Below, one piece after another: positions 26,937-33,757 of a DNA stretch of 33,757 nt. How positions within the stretch are numbered: position 1 is the first letter of the stretch; each line of letters starts with the position of its first letter. Source of the stretch: an uncultured Clostridia bacterium (lineage in GTDB: Bacteria; Bacillota; Clostridia; Christensenellales; CAG-917); the NCBI GenBank assembly GCA_949283145.1, contig CASDRL010000026.1:1-33757 (forward strand), read 5' to 3'. Below the pieces are notes generated by a model that was given only the letters and a program-made list of their open reading frames with translations, had not been told where the DNA came from and made no database searches. A program made the position numbers and the translations under genes.

Positions 26937-27371
26937 ATGAATGTAAAAAGTGCGGCATATTTCTTTTCGGCGTACAGGAAGCTCCTGCGCTCATACACTG
27001 ATTTCCAGCTCAACGCGCTGGACGGCTATGACCTGTCTCCCAACGAGATCGTGGTGCTGAGCAGCATCGAGACCACGCCGACGGCAAGCGACATCGCCAT
27101 GCAGTCCGATGTGAGCAAGGCGCTCGTTTCGCGCAGCGTCAAATTGCTCAAAGAGAAGGACTACATCACAGCCACCGTCTCCGAAGAGGACAAGCGCGAG
27201 CAGGAGCTTGCGCTCACCGCGGAGGGGAAAAAAGTGGCGGAACTCATCGACGAAGCGAACAGGAGATATTTCGCCACAGCTTTCGCAAACTTCGAGCAGA
27301 ACGAAAAAGAGGTGCTCAAAGCGCTGCTCGACATGATGATGAGGAATCTCAACCTAGACTTTAAGATATGA
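26937..27371 (+). CDS. MarR-family transcriptional regulator
   Basis: A 144-residue winged-helix protein. After a helical N-terminus (residues 1-35) comes the DNA-binding part, LSPNEIVVLSSIETTPTASDIAMQ...SKALVSRSVKLLKEKDYI, then a wing EEDKREQELALTAEGKK and a C-terminal dimerisation helix. This is the standard MarR layout and length. The ligand is unknown. ATG 26937 follows a TATACT box by six bases; a TTG at 26913 would lie upstream of that box and is rejected. The stop overlaps the start of the M28 peptidase by ATGA, so the two form one operon. It may repress itself at the twin GTTAAC sites. Confidence 0.9.
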   Translation: MNVKSAAYFFSAYRKLLRSYTDFQLNALDGYDLSPNEIVVLSSIETTPTASDIAMQSDVSKALVSRSVKLLKEKDYITATVSEEDKREQELALTAEGKKVAELIDEANRRYFATAFANFEQNEKEVLKALLDMMMRNLNLDFKI

Positions 27372-28588
27372 AATCGGACGGATCAAAGTGCAATTTGTGC
27401 GGCAACAAAGAATTTATGCTCAATGAGGCGGAGTATGTCGCCGAGAATATGCAGGTGCGCACCGCAGGCAGCGTTGCCGAGGCGGACGCTGCCGAGCATT
27501 TCGCGGGACAACTGAAAAGTTTCGGCGCGGACGTCAGGACGGAGGAGTTCGACGTCGCTCCCGCGGCGGCGTTCGGATGGATAGGAGTGACGGCGGTGTG
27601 CGTGCTGCTCGCCTATGTCGCTTATTTCTTCGTGTCTCTCGTTTCCGTCGCGCTCATCGTTGTCGCACTCATCCCGATGATCGTACAAGGTGTGCTGATG
27701 TCGCGGGCTTTTGACGGCGCTTATGTCAAGCGCACTTCCCGCAATGTCACGGCAGTGCTTCCCTGCACGGGCGAAGTGAGGCACAGAGTGTTCTTCACCG
27801 CGCATCTCGATTCCGCTCACATCTTCCGTCCCGTCGGCGATCGGAGGATGAAATGGGTGCTTTCAGTGGTCGTGCTTGCGCTTGTCGGCACGGTTTATCT
27901 TTTTGCCGCAGACATCGCAAGATGGGCGTGGCTGAGCAGCATCGGCACGGGGCTCGCCGCGGATGAGTGGCTCATCGTCGGGCTTGTCGGGATCGTTTTT
28001 GCCCCGTTCTGGGCGGCGGCGCTCTTCCTGATAGACGGGAAAAAGGCTTCCGTGGGCGCGGGCGACGACCTTTCCGGATGTGTTGTTGCCGAGGCGGTCA
28101 TAAAGGCGTTGGGCGAGGAGGGCATGTGCCCGGAGCATACCGAGGTCGGCGTCATTCTGACGGGATCCGAGGAGTGCGGGCTCAGAGGTTCGAAAGCGTG
28201 GTGTGACGCGCATGCCGCGGAGTATCGCGACGGCAAGACGTTCTTCGTCACCCTGGACACCCTGCGTGACGCCGCGAGATTAACGGTGCAGAGGAGAGAC
28301 CTTAACGGTCTGGTGGCGCTGGACGGCGACACTGCCGCGCTCGTCGAGAAAGCTGCGGCGGAAGAGGGAGTCGCGTGCGCAAAAGCGGGCGTTTCTCTCG
28401 GCGCTACGGATGCGGCGTCATTTGCTGCGGCGGGGCTCAAAGCGGTGAGCGTCACGGCGTTCGATCCGATGGACGAGACCTATCACACCGAGAAGGATGT
28501 CGCGGACACTTTGGACGGCGACCTTTTGGAAAAGTGCGCGTGCGTTGCGGTGCGCATCGTAAAAACGCTCGACGGCGAAGGTCGTTGA
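27368..28588 (+). CDS. Membrane-embedded M28-family metallopeptidase
   Basis: About 406 residues. Two-zinc aminopeptidase motifs: HLDSAH (146-151), GAGDDLSG (230-237), GSEECGLRGS (266-275), TLDTL (295-299) and a C-terminal YHTEKD. Two hydrophobic pairs (about 68-110 and 163-222) interrupt the catalytic fold, so the enzyme is anchored in the membrane with the second pair inserted between the first zinc motif and the second, an unusual arrangement. The N-terminus has KCNLCGNKEF, a C-x2-C pair that could bind metal. Substrate unknown; an exported or membrane peptide is likely. ATGA overlap with the MarR gene; ends at a strong hairpin. Confidence 0.82.
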   Translation: MKSDGSKCNLCGNKEFMLNEAEYVAENMQVRTAGSVAEADAAEHFAGQLKSFGADVRTEEFDVAPAAAFGWIGVTAVCVLLAYVAYFFVSLVSVALIVVALIPMIVQGVLMSRAFDGAYVKRTSRNVTAVLPCTGEVRHRVFFTAHLDSAHIFRPVGDRRMKWVLSVVVLALVGTVYLFAADIARWAWLSSIGTGLAADEWLIVGLVGIVFAPFWAAALFLIDGKKASVGAGDDLSGCVVAEAVIKALGEEGMCPEHTEVGVILTGSEECGLRGSKAWCDAHAAEYRDGKTFFVTLDTLRDAARLTVQRRDLNGLVALDGDTAALVEKAAAEEGVACAKAGVSLGATDAASFAAAGLKAVSVTAFDPMDETYHTEKDVADTLDGDLLEKCACVAVRIVKTLDGEGR

Positions 28589-28606
28589 AAAGGCAAACGA
28601 TAATTT

Positions 28607-28635
28607 CAAAACGCGCGGTTTATCCGCGCGTTTTG
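28607..28635 (+). terminator. Terminator after the M28 peptidase gene
   Basis: A 12-bp stem CAAAACGCGCGG with its complement and a TTTAT loop. It has A- and T-rich arms, so it may work in both directions. It lies 18 bp after the stop. Confidence 0.8.
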
Positions 28636-28745
28636 CATTGTTAAAATTGCATTATAATGTCCTTTGGCGAATACGCGGGCATCTCATCGGCGTCACACGC
28701 GGTTTTTGGGGGTGCAGCCGCGGTCATTGCATCGCCGTCCGCGCT

Positions 28746-29663
28746 CTATACAAGACGGAGATCCTCCCCGCCGAAAGCGAGGGTGAGGGAACGGCGCTTG
28801 TCAAAGAGGCGGGAATAGATCCTCTCGTTGTAGGCGTGCAGTATTTTTTCCGGGGAAAGATTGGTGGTGATGACGGTGGAGAGTTTTTTCCCCGCGCGTT
28901 CTTCTAAGACGAGGAGCAGATATTCGCAGGTGACGTTGTTGTATCTGGGTTCCGTCCCGAGATCGTCTATGACGAGCAGTTCCGCGCCGAGGACGTCGGC
29001 AAGGATGCCGTCGCGCTCCGCGTACGGGGCGGTGTGGCATTTGAGCATGAGAGAGTTGAATGCCGTGGCGCTCATGATGACGGCGCTGTGTCCGCGGCGG
29101 ATGAGGGTGCGCGCGAGCGCGGAGGCGAGCATGGTCTTGCCCGTGCCCGTCTTGCCCGTGCAGACTATGACGCTGCGGTTGACGTCGGGGAATTTTTCCG
29201 CATACGCGCTCATCCGCGAATACATTTTCGCAAGCTGTTCCGCCTGCGAGCCGTGCACTTTTTCAAGGTCGAAATCGGCGAGAGTGAACCCTTCCGGCGA
29301 GATGTCGCACGCGATGCCGAGCTCCTTTATGAAGGCGTCCTTCGTGCATTCGCAGATCTTGCCGTCGCAAATGCCGCTGTCGCCGCAGCGTGGACAGCGC
29401 ACGCGGGGGGAGAAGTCCGACTCGGAATATCCCGCGGCGGCAAGAGCCTTTATGTATGCGGCATACAGTTCTTTGGCGCGGCGCCCCGCGTCGGCTCCGC
29501 CGTAGCGCAGGCTTTCGTGCAGCGCGTAGACATATTCGCGGTGCGCTTCCGCGACATCGGGCAGAGCTAGGGCGGCGGCTTTCCGCTCCTCGGCTTGCAC
29601 CTCTTCGCGGCGCTTTGCCGCGCGCTTTTCATCGAGCACCTTTTTCAGGATCTCGCCCGTCAT
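28746..29663 (-). CDS. dnaI: DnaI/DnaC-like helicase-loader ATPase
   Basis: A 305-residue AAA+ ATPase resembling DnaI, which loads the replicative helicase. An N-terminal helical region carries a cysteine cluster (C90, C93, C99, C104, C106), like the zinc-binding domain of DnaI. Walker A is GKTGTGKT (170-177), Walker B LLVIDD (229-234), sensor-1-like TTNLS (266-270) and an arginine in YSRLFD near 284. Length matches B. subtilis DnaI. IstB-type transposition helpers share the AAA+ core but usually lack the cysteine domain, and no transposase is nearby. ATG 29663 overlaps the stop of the upstream DnaD-like gene (ATGA); GGAGG lies about ten bases upstream. The symbol is assigned by similarity and context. 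Confidence 0.88.
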   Translation of the reverse strand: MTGEILKKVLDEKRAAKRREEVQAEERKAAALALPDVAEAHREYVYALHESLRYGGADAGRRAKELYAAYIKALAAAGYSESDFSPRVRCPRCGDSGICDGKICECTKDAFIKELGIACDISPEGFTLADFDLEKVHGSQAEQLAKMYSRMSAYAEKFPDVNRSVIVCTGKTGTGKTMLASALARTLIRRGHSAVIMSATAFNSLMLKCHTAPYAERDGILADVLGAELLVIDDLGTEPRYNNVTCEYLLLVLEERAGKKLSTVITTNLSPEKILHAYNERIYSRLFDKRRSLTLAFGGEDLRLV

Positions 29664-31141
29664 AGATCTTCGTCCTCCAGATCGTCTATGCTGACCATGA
29701 CCGACCTTATCTCGTCGTCGGTGTAATTGCGCTCGTCAAAGTTTTTGGAAGAGGAGGGGCGCCGAGGCGCTCTGTCGGAGTGCTCCTGCGCTGCGGCGCT
29801 CTTGGCTTGGGCGAGAGTGCGCACGCCCTGCGCTTTCCACTCCGAGAGCAGGCGGTTGACGGCGGAGGCGGGGAAACTCCTGCCCGCCGAGAGCTCCGCG
29901 GCATAGAGGATGATGTCGTCCGAAAAGCTCCATGCGCCGCTCCACGTGCGGTAGTAGCTGCGGTCGGACGCGGTGACGGCGCGCTCTCTCCCTGTGGCTT
30001 CCACGATCTTTTTGATGCGTTCGTCCTGCGCGACCTGTTCGCCTATGAAACCGTTGATGGCGTCCACGGTGAGCAGACCCTGTGAATAGAACTTTTCCAC
30101 CACGCCGTTCATGCCCTCGAGGGTGCGTATGCCCGAGAGGAAGCAGTAGTGCGCCACGGTGACGAGCGCGTCCTCGGAAAATCCCTTTTCAAGCCATGGG
30201 GATGTGTAGACCTCGATGACATGGTCGAGGGACTCGTAGAATACGCCGACGGTCTTGTTGATCCTGACGGCGAGCTCCTGCAGATGCTCACGTCTAAGGT
30301 TGTATTCCTTCATCTCATCCGCGGTGAAGACGCCCATGCGGTAGAATTCGTCCAGGCGTGCGTCCAGCTTGCGGAAGGTCTTGCCCGATTTGATGCTCTT
30401 TGCCGCTTCGAGGACGGCGGGGAGGGTGAAGCCCCAGCTCCTGGTCCATTTGGTGAGCATCTGTTTTTCTTCGAGCTCGGCGCCGCCCTTTCTGCCGAGG
30501 ACGGAGAGTACGACGCGCATATCCTCGGTCTGCGCTTCGTATTCGTCCAGCTTGCGCTCCACGTCGGCGACGGTGCGCACTCCCTCGTTCGCCCAATTGC
30601 GCGCGACGGTGAGGATGTAGGGGTATCTCACGCTCTCGCCTTTGAGCTCGATGCAATAGCGCACGATCATCAGCATCGCGTCGCGGTCCATCTTGACGGA
30701 GTCCAGGAAAGTGTAATATTCGTTGTATTCGTTGGGGGTGAGCATGCGCTCGTGGAAGAGCTCCTGCAGCTCGCGGTTGAAGTCGTTCCACTTCTCGGAC
30801 TTATACTTCTTCGGGGGCTGCATGGCGCGTTTCAGCGAACAATAGGCGACCTCAAGGGGAGACTTGGAGATGACGCGCACCAGACCGGCGTCCTCGAAAT
30901 CGGTGTAGACGGAGACAAGCTCCGCCTCACTCACGTCCAGGGTGGCGCACATCTCGTCGAGAGAGTTCATCTTCTCCGGCATGGAGCACATGTACAGCCC
31001 GTAGAGATACACCTTGATCTGCTTTTCGGTGCAATGCGGAAGATGCTCGTTGATGAACAGATTGTCAACGAGCGTGAAACTCTCCATCAGGAAATCGCTT
31101 GAAAACTTTGCCAGACTCAAAATTTTTCTCCGTATGCGCAT
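29660..31141 (-). CDS. DnaD-domain replication initiation protein with tandem repeats
   Basis: About 493 residues. The N-terminus (about 20-110) is a winged-helix-like module (TLVDNLFINEHLPHCTEKQIKVYLYGLY). Then come DnaD-type helical repeats: LTPNEYNEYYTFLDSVKMDRDAMLMIVRYC...YPYILTVARNW near 135-190, and similar units near 230-280, 315-365 and 405-455. A basic, serine-rich tail and an acidic end (DDLEDEDL) close it. Several tandem DnaD domains are more than the one or two usual in DnaD and DnaB. DnaD/DnaB-type proteins remodel origin DNA and recruit the helicase, which fits the overlapping helicase-loader gene. ATG 31141 has no Shine-Dalgarno; an in-frame TTG at 31120 has GGAG about eight bases upstream and may be the true start. 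Confidence 0.85.
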   Translation of the reverse strand: MRIRRKILSLAKFSSDFLMESFTLVDNLFINEHLPHCTEKQIKVYLYGLYMCSMPEKMNSLDEMCATLDVSEAELVSVYTDFEDAGLVRVISKSPLEVAYCSLKRAMQPPKKYKSEKWNDFNRELQELFHERMLTPNEYNEYYTFLDSVKMDRDAMLMIVRYCIELKGESVRYPYILTVARNWANEGVRTVADVERKLDEYEAQTEDMRVVLSVLGRKGGAELEEKQMLTKWTRSWGFTLPAVLEAAKSIKSGKTFRKLDARLDEFYRMGVFTADEMKEYNLRREHLQELAVRINKTVGVFYESLDHVIEVYTSPWLEKGFSEDALVTVAHYCFLSGIRTLEGMNGVVEKFYSQGLLTVDAINGFIGEQVAQDERIKKIVEATGRERAVTASDRSYYRTWSGAWSFSDDIILYAAELSAGRSFPASAVNRLLSEWKAQGVRTLAQAKSAAAQEHSDRAPRRPSSSKNFDERNYTDDEIRSVMVSIDDLEDEDL

Positions 31142-31215
31142 GGGTGCGCCCGCCGCAAGTGCGAACGCATATTACATTACCACACATTTCACAAAATGTG
31201 AACACCTTGGGGGAA

Positions 31216-31247
31216 GGAAAAAACAAAACCCCACATATAGTGTGGGG
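31216..31247 (-). terminator. Intrinsic terminator of queT-mnmM
   Basis: A 7-bp stem CCCCACA/TGTGGGG (31229-31247) with a TATAG loop, followed on the minus strand by a T-rich run, 19 bp after the mnmM stop and upstream of the DnaD-like gene. Confidence 0.85.
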
Positions 31248-31265
31248 CGGAGAGCGGGTACGCCT

Positions 31266-31814
31266 TTATAATTTTATTATAAAGAACGGGATGGGCGGGT
31301 CCTTCTTCCAGTTGTGGAAAGTGAGGCGCAGCACCTGATATTTCGCGTCGTCGAGGGCGGAAAGGAAGGGAATGAGCGCGTCGCGCTCCTCGTAGCCGTT
31401 CGCACCGCCGCTGTACACCGTCACGCACATCAGTCCGCCGCGGCGCAGGATGCCGAGCCCCGCCTCTATCGCCTTCATCGTGCTCTCGGCGCGGGTGAAA
31501 ACGGTGTGGTCGCCCGAGGGCAGCCAGCCGAGGTTGAAGAGGATGCAGTCCGCGCTCTCGGGCGCGGCGTAGTCAGCCATGTCCGCGTGCGAGGCGAGGA
31601 CGACTTCCGCCGTGAGCCCCTCCTTTTCGAGCAGCGCGCGGGTGCTGTCCACGGCGGCTTGCTGGATGTCGAAGGCGAGCACCCGACCGTTTTCTCCCAC
31701 CGTGCGGGCGAGAAAGACGGTGTCGTGCCCCCGTCCCGCTGTGGCGTCGATGGCGAACCCGCCCTCGGGCAGCCGTTCGCGCACGATCTTTTGAACTATA
31801 TCAAGCGCGGTCAT
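31266..31814 (-). CDS. mnmM: tRNA wobble-uridine methyltransferase, MnmM/YtqB-like
   Basis: A 182-residue class I SAM-dependent methyltransferase. DATAGRGHDTVFLA (23-36) is the SAM-binding motif I; an acidic residue after it (LAFDIQ) binds the ribose; FNLGWLPSGDH (about 93-103) and the segment VYSGGANGYEE are typical of the YtqB/MnmM group, which methylates nm5s2U to mnm5s2U at the tRNA wobble position in Gram-positives. Length matches. GGAG lies seven bases before ATG 31814. It is downstream of queT on the same strand and ends at the hairpin at 31229. Both genes concern tRNA anticodon modification. Confidence 0.85.
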   Translation of the reverse strand: MTALDIVQKIVRERLPEGGFAIDATAGRGHDTVFLARTVGENGRVLAFDIQQAAVDSTRALLEKEGLTAEVVLASHADMADYAAPESADCILFNLGWLPSGDHTVFTRAESTMKAIEAGLGILRRGGLMCVTVYSGGANGYEERDALIPFLSALDDAKYQVLRLTFHNWKKDPPIPFFIIKL

Positions 31815-31871
31815 TTTCTTCTCCTTGCGGCGTGCCTTCCGACATTTGCGGGTCGAAAAGCGTTTCGTCGT

Positions 31872-31974
31872 CCGTCTCTCCTCGCGTGATGTCGCGGAAG
31901 TAGGCGTTCAAAATGGCGCGATTTTCGTCACGGTCTTTGCCGTCTCTCCTCGCGTGATGTCGCGGAAGTAGGCG
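31872..31974. repeat. 35-bp direct repeats at the queT 3' end
   Basis: Bases 31872-31906 and 31940-31974 are identical, 68 bp apart. On the minus strand each encodes AYFRDITRGET but in different frames. The first (31940-31974) is read in the queT frame; the second lies after the queT stop. Confidence 0.92.
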
Positions 31975-32477
31975 GGCGCAGCGAGCGCTTTGCGGAAGGT
32001 GTAGAATTGTATCCCCGCCCGCGTGAGCGCCTTTCTCAATACGAGAGTCACGGGGAGACCGATGAGGCATACCACGATGACTTCGGAGGCGAGGATGAGC
32101 GCGAAGTTGAGCAGATACGCCGCGTCCGAGCCGTCCGCCACCCAGATGAGCGGGACGAGGAAGGCGTTGAGAAACAGGGGCGGCAGGATGTAGAGGAACT
32201 TCGTCCTGCGAAGGAGATAGGTCAGCACCGCCGCTGCCGCCGTCGCGATCGTCCCGAAGATGACGTCGTACATCGTGGAATAGAAAAAGTTGGAAAGGAA
32301 GCACCCCAGCGTCACGCCGATGATGGACTCGGGCATGAACACGGGCAGCAGCACCAGCGCCTCGGAGAGGCGGAACTGTACGGGTCCGAACGAGATGGGT
32401 TGGAGTGCCGTGGCAAGGGCGAAGTAGATCGCCGCCACCACCGCTGAACGCGTGATGAAGAAAACAGACCTTTTCAA
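31908..32477 (-). CDS. queT: QueT-type queuosine precursor transporter
   Basis: A 189-residue membrane protein with about five hydrophobic helices, of the QueT family of ECF-type S components that import preQ1/preQ0 for queuosine in tRNA. ALQPISFGPVQFRLSEALVLLPVF near the N-terminus is characteristic. The start is taken as TTG 32477: it has AGG seven bases upstream within the riboswitch tail, while the ATG at 32482 reaches a stop after two codons and the next methionine would remove the first helices. The C-terminal AKTVTKIAPF follows a 35-bp repeat; without the repeat the frame would run on to 31801. The upstream preQ1-I riboswitch supports the substrate. Confidence 0.88.
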   Translation of the reverse strand: MKRSVFFITRSAVVAAIYFALATALQPISFGPVQFRLSEALVLLPVFMPESIIGVTLGCFLSNFFYSTMYDVIFGTIATAAAAVLTYLLRRTKFLYILPPLFLNAFLVPLIWVADGSDAAYLLNFALILASEVIVVCLIGLPVTLVLRKALTRAGIQFYTFRKALAAPAYFRDITRGETAKTVTKIAPF

Positions 32478-32482
32478 AACAT

Positions 32483-32522
32483 ACCTCGGTTTTTTTTATT
32501 GATGGGTGTTGCCGTGACCATC
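32483..32522 (-). promoter_or_regulatory. preQ1-I riboswitch controlling queT
   Basis: Read on the minus strand: P1 GATGG/CCATC; loop 1 TCA; P2 5' strand CGG; CAACAC, where the C-x-x-C-A-C core holds the ligand-binding cytosine; an A-rich tail of 11 nt; then P2 3' strand CCG immediately followed by the ribosome-binding AGGT. This matches the H-type pseudoknot of class I preQ1 riboswitches. Because P2 abuts the Shine-Dalgarno, ligand binding should block translation of queT. Confidence 0.88.
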
Positions 32523-32538
32523 CCGGATATGCTATCAT
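32509..32538 (+). promoter_or_regulatory. Promoter of the flavin reductase-like gene
   Basis: TTGCCG (32509-32514), an 18-nt spacer and TATCAT (32533-32538). The overlapping 32534-32539 reads TATGAT on the minus strand and may serve queT. Confidence 0.45.
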
Positions 32539-32607
32539 ACAATACATCCGAAAGCAACTCATTTTCGCGGCGGCGGGGCAATTCTTTGCCGTCCGCACGG
32601 AGGGAAT

Positions 32608-33075
32608 ATGAACAGGTTCGAGAATATGGATTTTATGAACAGCGCCTTCAATACCGGCGCGTTCGTGACGTCGGGCGGCAACGTCATGGTGGCGAGCTGG
32701 GGCTTCGTCGGCGTGATGTGGGGCAAAAAGGTCTTCGTCGCGCCCATCCGCGACAGCCGCTACACCAAAGAGATGCTGGACAAGACGGGTGAGTTCACCG
32801 TGAGCGTCCCCGCCGCAGGCACCATGAAGAAGGAACTCGCCTTCTGCGGCAGCAAGAGCGGGCGAGACTTCGACAAGTGGGCGGAGACCGGCATGGTGAA
32901 GAAGCCCGCAAAAGAGGTGGGCACCGTCGTCGTGGACGGCTGCGAGAGATACATCGAGTGCCGCGTGCTCGGCGTCCTTCCCATGGGCGATATGGATATA
33001 TCCAAGGTGGCAAACTGGTACGCGAACGGCGACAAGCACAACTTCTATTTCGGCGAGATCGTCGCGGAGTATTGA
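32608..33075 (+). CDS. Flavin reductase-like domain protein
   Basis: A 155-residue protein resembling the FMN-binding split-barrel flavin reductase group. The region SGGNVMVASWGFVGVMWGKKVFVAPIRDSRYTKEMLDKTGEFTVSVP (about 22-69) follows the family order: substrate loop, flavin-contact strand, then the R/Y-T turn and EFTVSVP strand. SGRDFDKWAETGM near 85-100 is also common in this family. It probably reduces or binds FMN in the cytoplasm; the partner oxidase or substrate is unknown. GGAGGG lies four bases before ATG 32608. The stop overlaps the next start (TGATG), so the two proteins are likely co-translated. Confidence 0.85.
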   Translation: MNRFENMDFMNSAFNTGAFVTSGGNVMVASWGFVGVMWGKKVFVAPIRDSRYTKEMLDKTGEFTVSVPAAGTMKKELAFCGSKSGRDFDKWAETGMVKKPAKEVGTVVVDGCERYIECRVLGVLPMGDMDISKVANWYANGDKHNFYFGEIVAEY

Positions 33076-33389
33076 TGAAGATCTGGGCAAAGGTCATGCG
33101 CGGGGACAAGATCCTGCGCGACGTAGTCTACGAAGGGGAGCACAAGCCATCCTTCGGCGGTTTCCGCGAGGCGGTGCAGAGCGTCGCCTATCTTGCGGAC
33201 GTCTCAACGCCCGTGCTCCTTCCCGCGCACTATGAGCGCTTTGAGCATTTCAACCGCGTGAAGTTCGTCCCCTCCGATTTCATCGAGGAGGTGGACTTCA
33301 CCGCCTTCATCCTGGAGCGCGTCAAGGAGGATAAGCCCGAGCGCCACATCGTGGGGAAGCCGAAGCTGTTCCCCGCAAGATCGCATTGA
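33075..33389 (+). CDS. Small protein of unknown function
   Basis: A 104-residue soluble protein starting MKIWAKVMRGDKILRD. I do not recognise a named family. Beta-strand-like segments alternate with a helix (GGFREAVQSVAYLADV), and the C-terminal half is basic. The TGATG overlap with the flavin reductase-like gene and matching codon use make it a real gene, likely functioning with that protein. A terminator follows at 33443. Confidence 0.78.
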   Translation: MKIWAKVMRGDKILRDVVYEGEHKPSFGGFREAVQSVAYLADVSTPVLLPAHYERFEHFNRVKFVPSDFIEEVDFTAFILERVKEDKPERHIVGKPKLFPARSH

Positions 33390-33442
33390 AAGCGGTTTAC
33401 GCCGCATTTTGAGAGGTTAAAGTTCCGTTTGCGGCAATATGC

Positions 33443-33478
33443 ACGGGTCGAGGGAATGTCCCCGACCCGTATTTTTTT
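33443..33478 (+). terminator. Terminator of the flavin reductase operon
   Basis: Stem ACGGGTCG/CGACCCGT with extra G-C pairs and a short loop, followed by A and seven T. Confidence 0.9.
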
Positions 33479-33604
33479 GACTTTTAATATGGGCTTTTGC
33501 ACTTTTTTCATATGATCGTGCGATAAAACGACAGGGCGTCTTTCATATAGAAGGACAATAAAATGACGGGGCATCGGGCGCATTTCGTTTTGTGTATTTT
33601 TGCT
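33479..33604. other. Intergenic sequence, no gene seen
   Basis: AT-rich relative to the rest of the window. No hairpin or reading frame of note before the inverted-repeat element. Confidence 0.4.
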
Positions 33605-33757
33605 ATGCCAGACCGAAATAATACGAACCAGCCTCGGAGCAATTCTTTTCGGCGCTTTTGCACAGCCGAAACTTGCCAATATGTATACTATTGCCTGCGT
33701 TCCGCCCGTGCAACATCATCCGAAAATCTCTTGCTCTGAGGTGCGAGCAGTTCCGCG
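33605..33757. mobile_element. 281-bp inverted-repeat element, copy 2, cut by window end
   Basis: These 153 bases equal the reverse complement of 24571-24723 with six differences (about 96% identity), including two in the terminal repeat. The element continues past the window. Opposite orientation and a different site from copy 1 argue for mobility. Confidence 0.88.

Noticed and set aside
28746..29663. IstB transposition helper instead of a helicase loader
   Set aside because: No IstA-like transposase or insertion-sequence ends are adjacent; the cysteine cluster and overlap with a DnaD-like gene favour DnaI.
31801..33090. A 429-codon minus-strand frame across queT and the flavin reductase
   Set aside because: Out of frame with both real genes over nearly all its length. 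Only its last ~30 codons are of interest, as the former queT 3' end, and are treated in the findings.

Overview
The window (33,757 bp, clearly GC-rich) looks like chromosomal DNA of a GC-rich Clostridia-type Firmicute, probably uncultured. Supporting genes are AddA/AddB instead of RecBCD, a DnaD/DnaI-type primosome pair, the long Firmicutes-type GalT, pyruvate phosphate dikinase, VanZ-like and DivIVA-like proteins and a preQ1-I/QueT module. Family calls come from reading motifs, with no database search. There is no phage, conjugative, CRISPR or known defence locus.

Layout. 1-540 is a gene-free, hairpin-rich repeat area. 601-1281 is a PP2A-like phosphatase, transcribed towards galT (minus). 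galT diverges from galK-lgt-pncB (plus, overlapping stops and starts, strong terminator at 6860). A DivIVA-like coiled-coil gene follows, then an 800-bp repeat zone (7731-8420), a VanZ-like gene and a lipoprotein (both minus). addB-addA (plus) and a large acidic membrane protein occupy 10.4-18.9 kb. A second repeat zone (18.9-19.9 kb) leads into corA (minus), which diverges from ppdK. From 23.7 to 24.9 kb lies a scrambled area with a duplicated ppdK 3' end, a tRNA-Val remnant, a 281-bp inverted-repeat element and an intact tRNA-Val(GAC). Then come an ArsR-like regulator, an HI0933-family flavoprotein, a MarR/M28-peptidase operon, a minus-strand DnaD-like/DnaI-like pair, mnmM and queT (minus) behind a preQ1-I riboswitch, and a flavin reductase-like gene with a small partner (plus). 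The window ends inside a second, inverted copy of the 281-bp element.

How the genes work together. GalT/GalK give Leloir galactose use. Lgt and PncB share the galK transcript without an obvious metabolic link. AddAB repairs double-strand breaks. The DnaD/DnaI-like pair fits primosome assembly and helicase loading. QueT imports queuosine precursors under preQ1 control, and MnmM modifies the tRNA wobble base.

Most interesting signals: (i) two related ~500-bp intergenic elements whose internal helix differs by compensatory base changes, with a conserved 8-nt bulge, which suggests an undescribed structured RNA or DNA element; (ii) three genes whose -10 hexamer ends exactly 6 nt before ATG with no Shine-Dalgarno, which suggests leaderless mRNAs; (iii) a 281-bp element with 27-bp terminal inverted repeats in two ~96% identical copies; (iv) a 35-bp direct repeat that appears to have frameshifted the queT 3' end.
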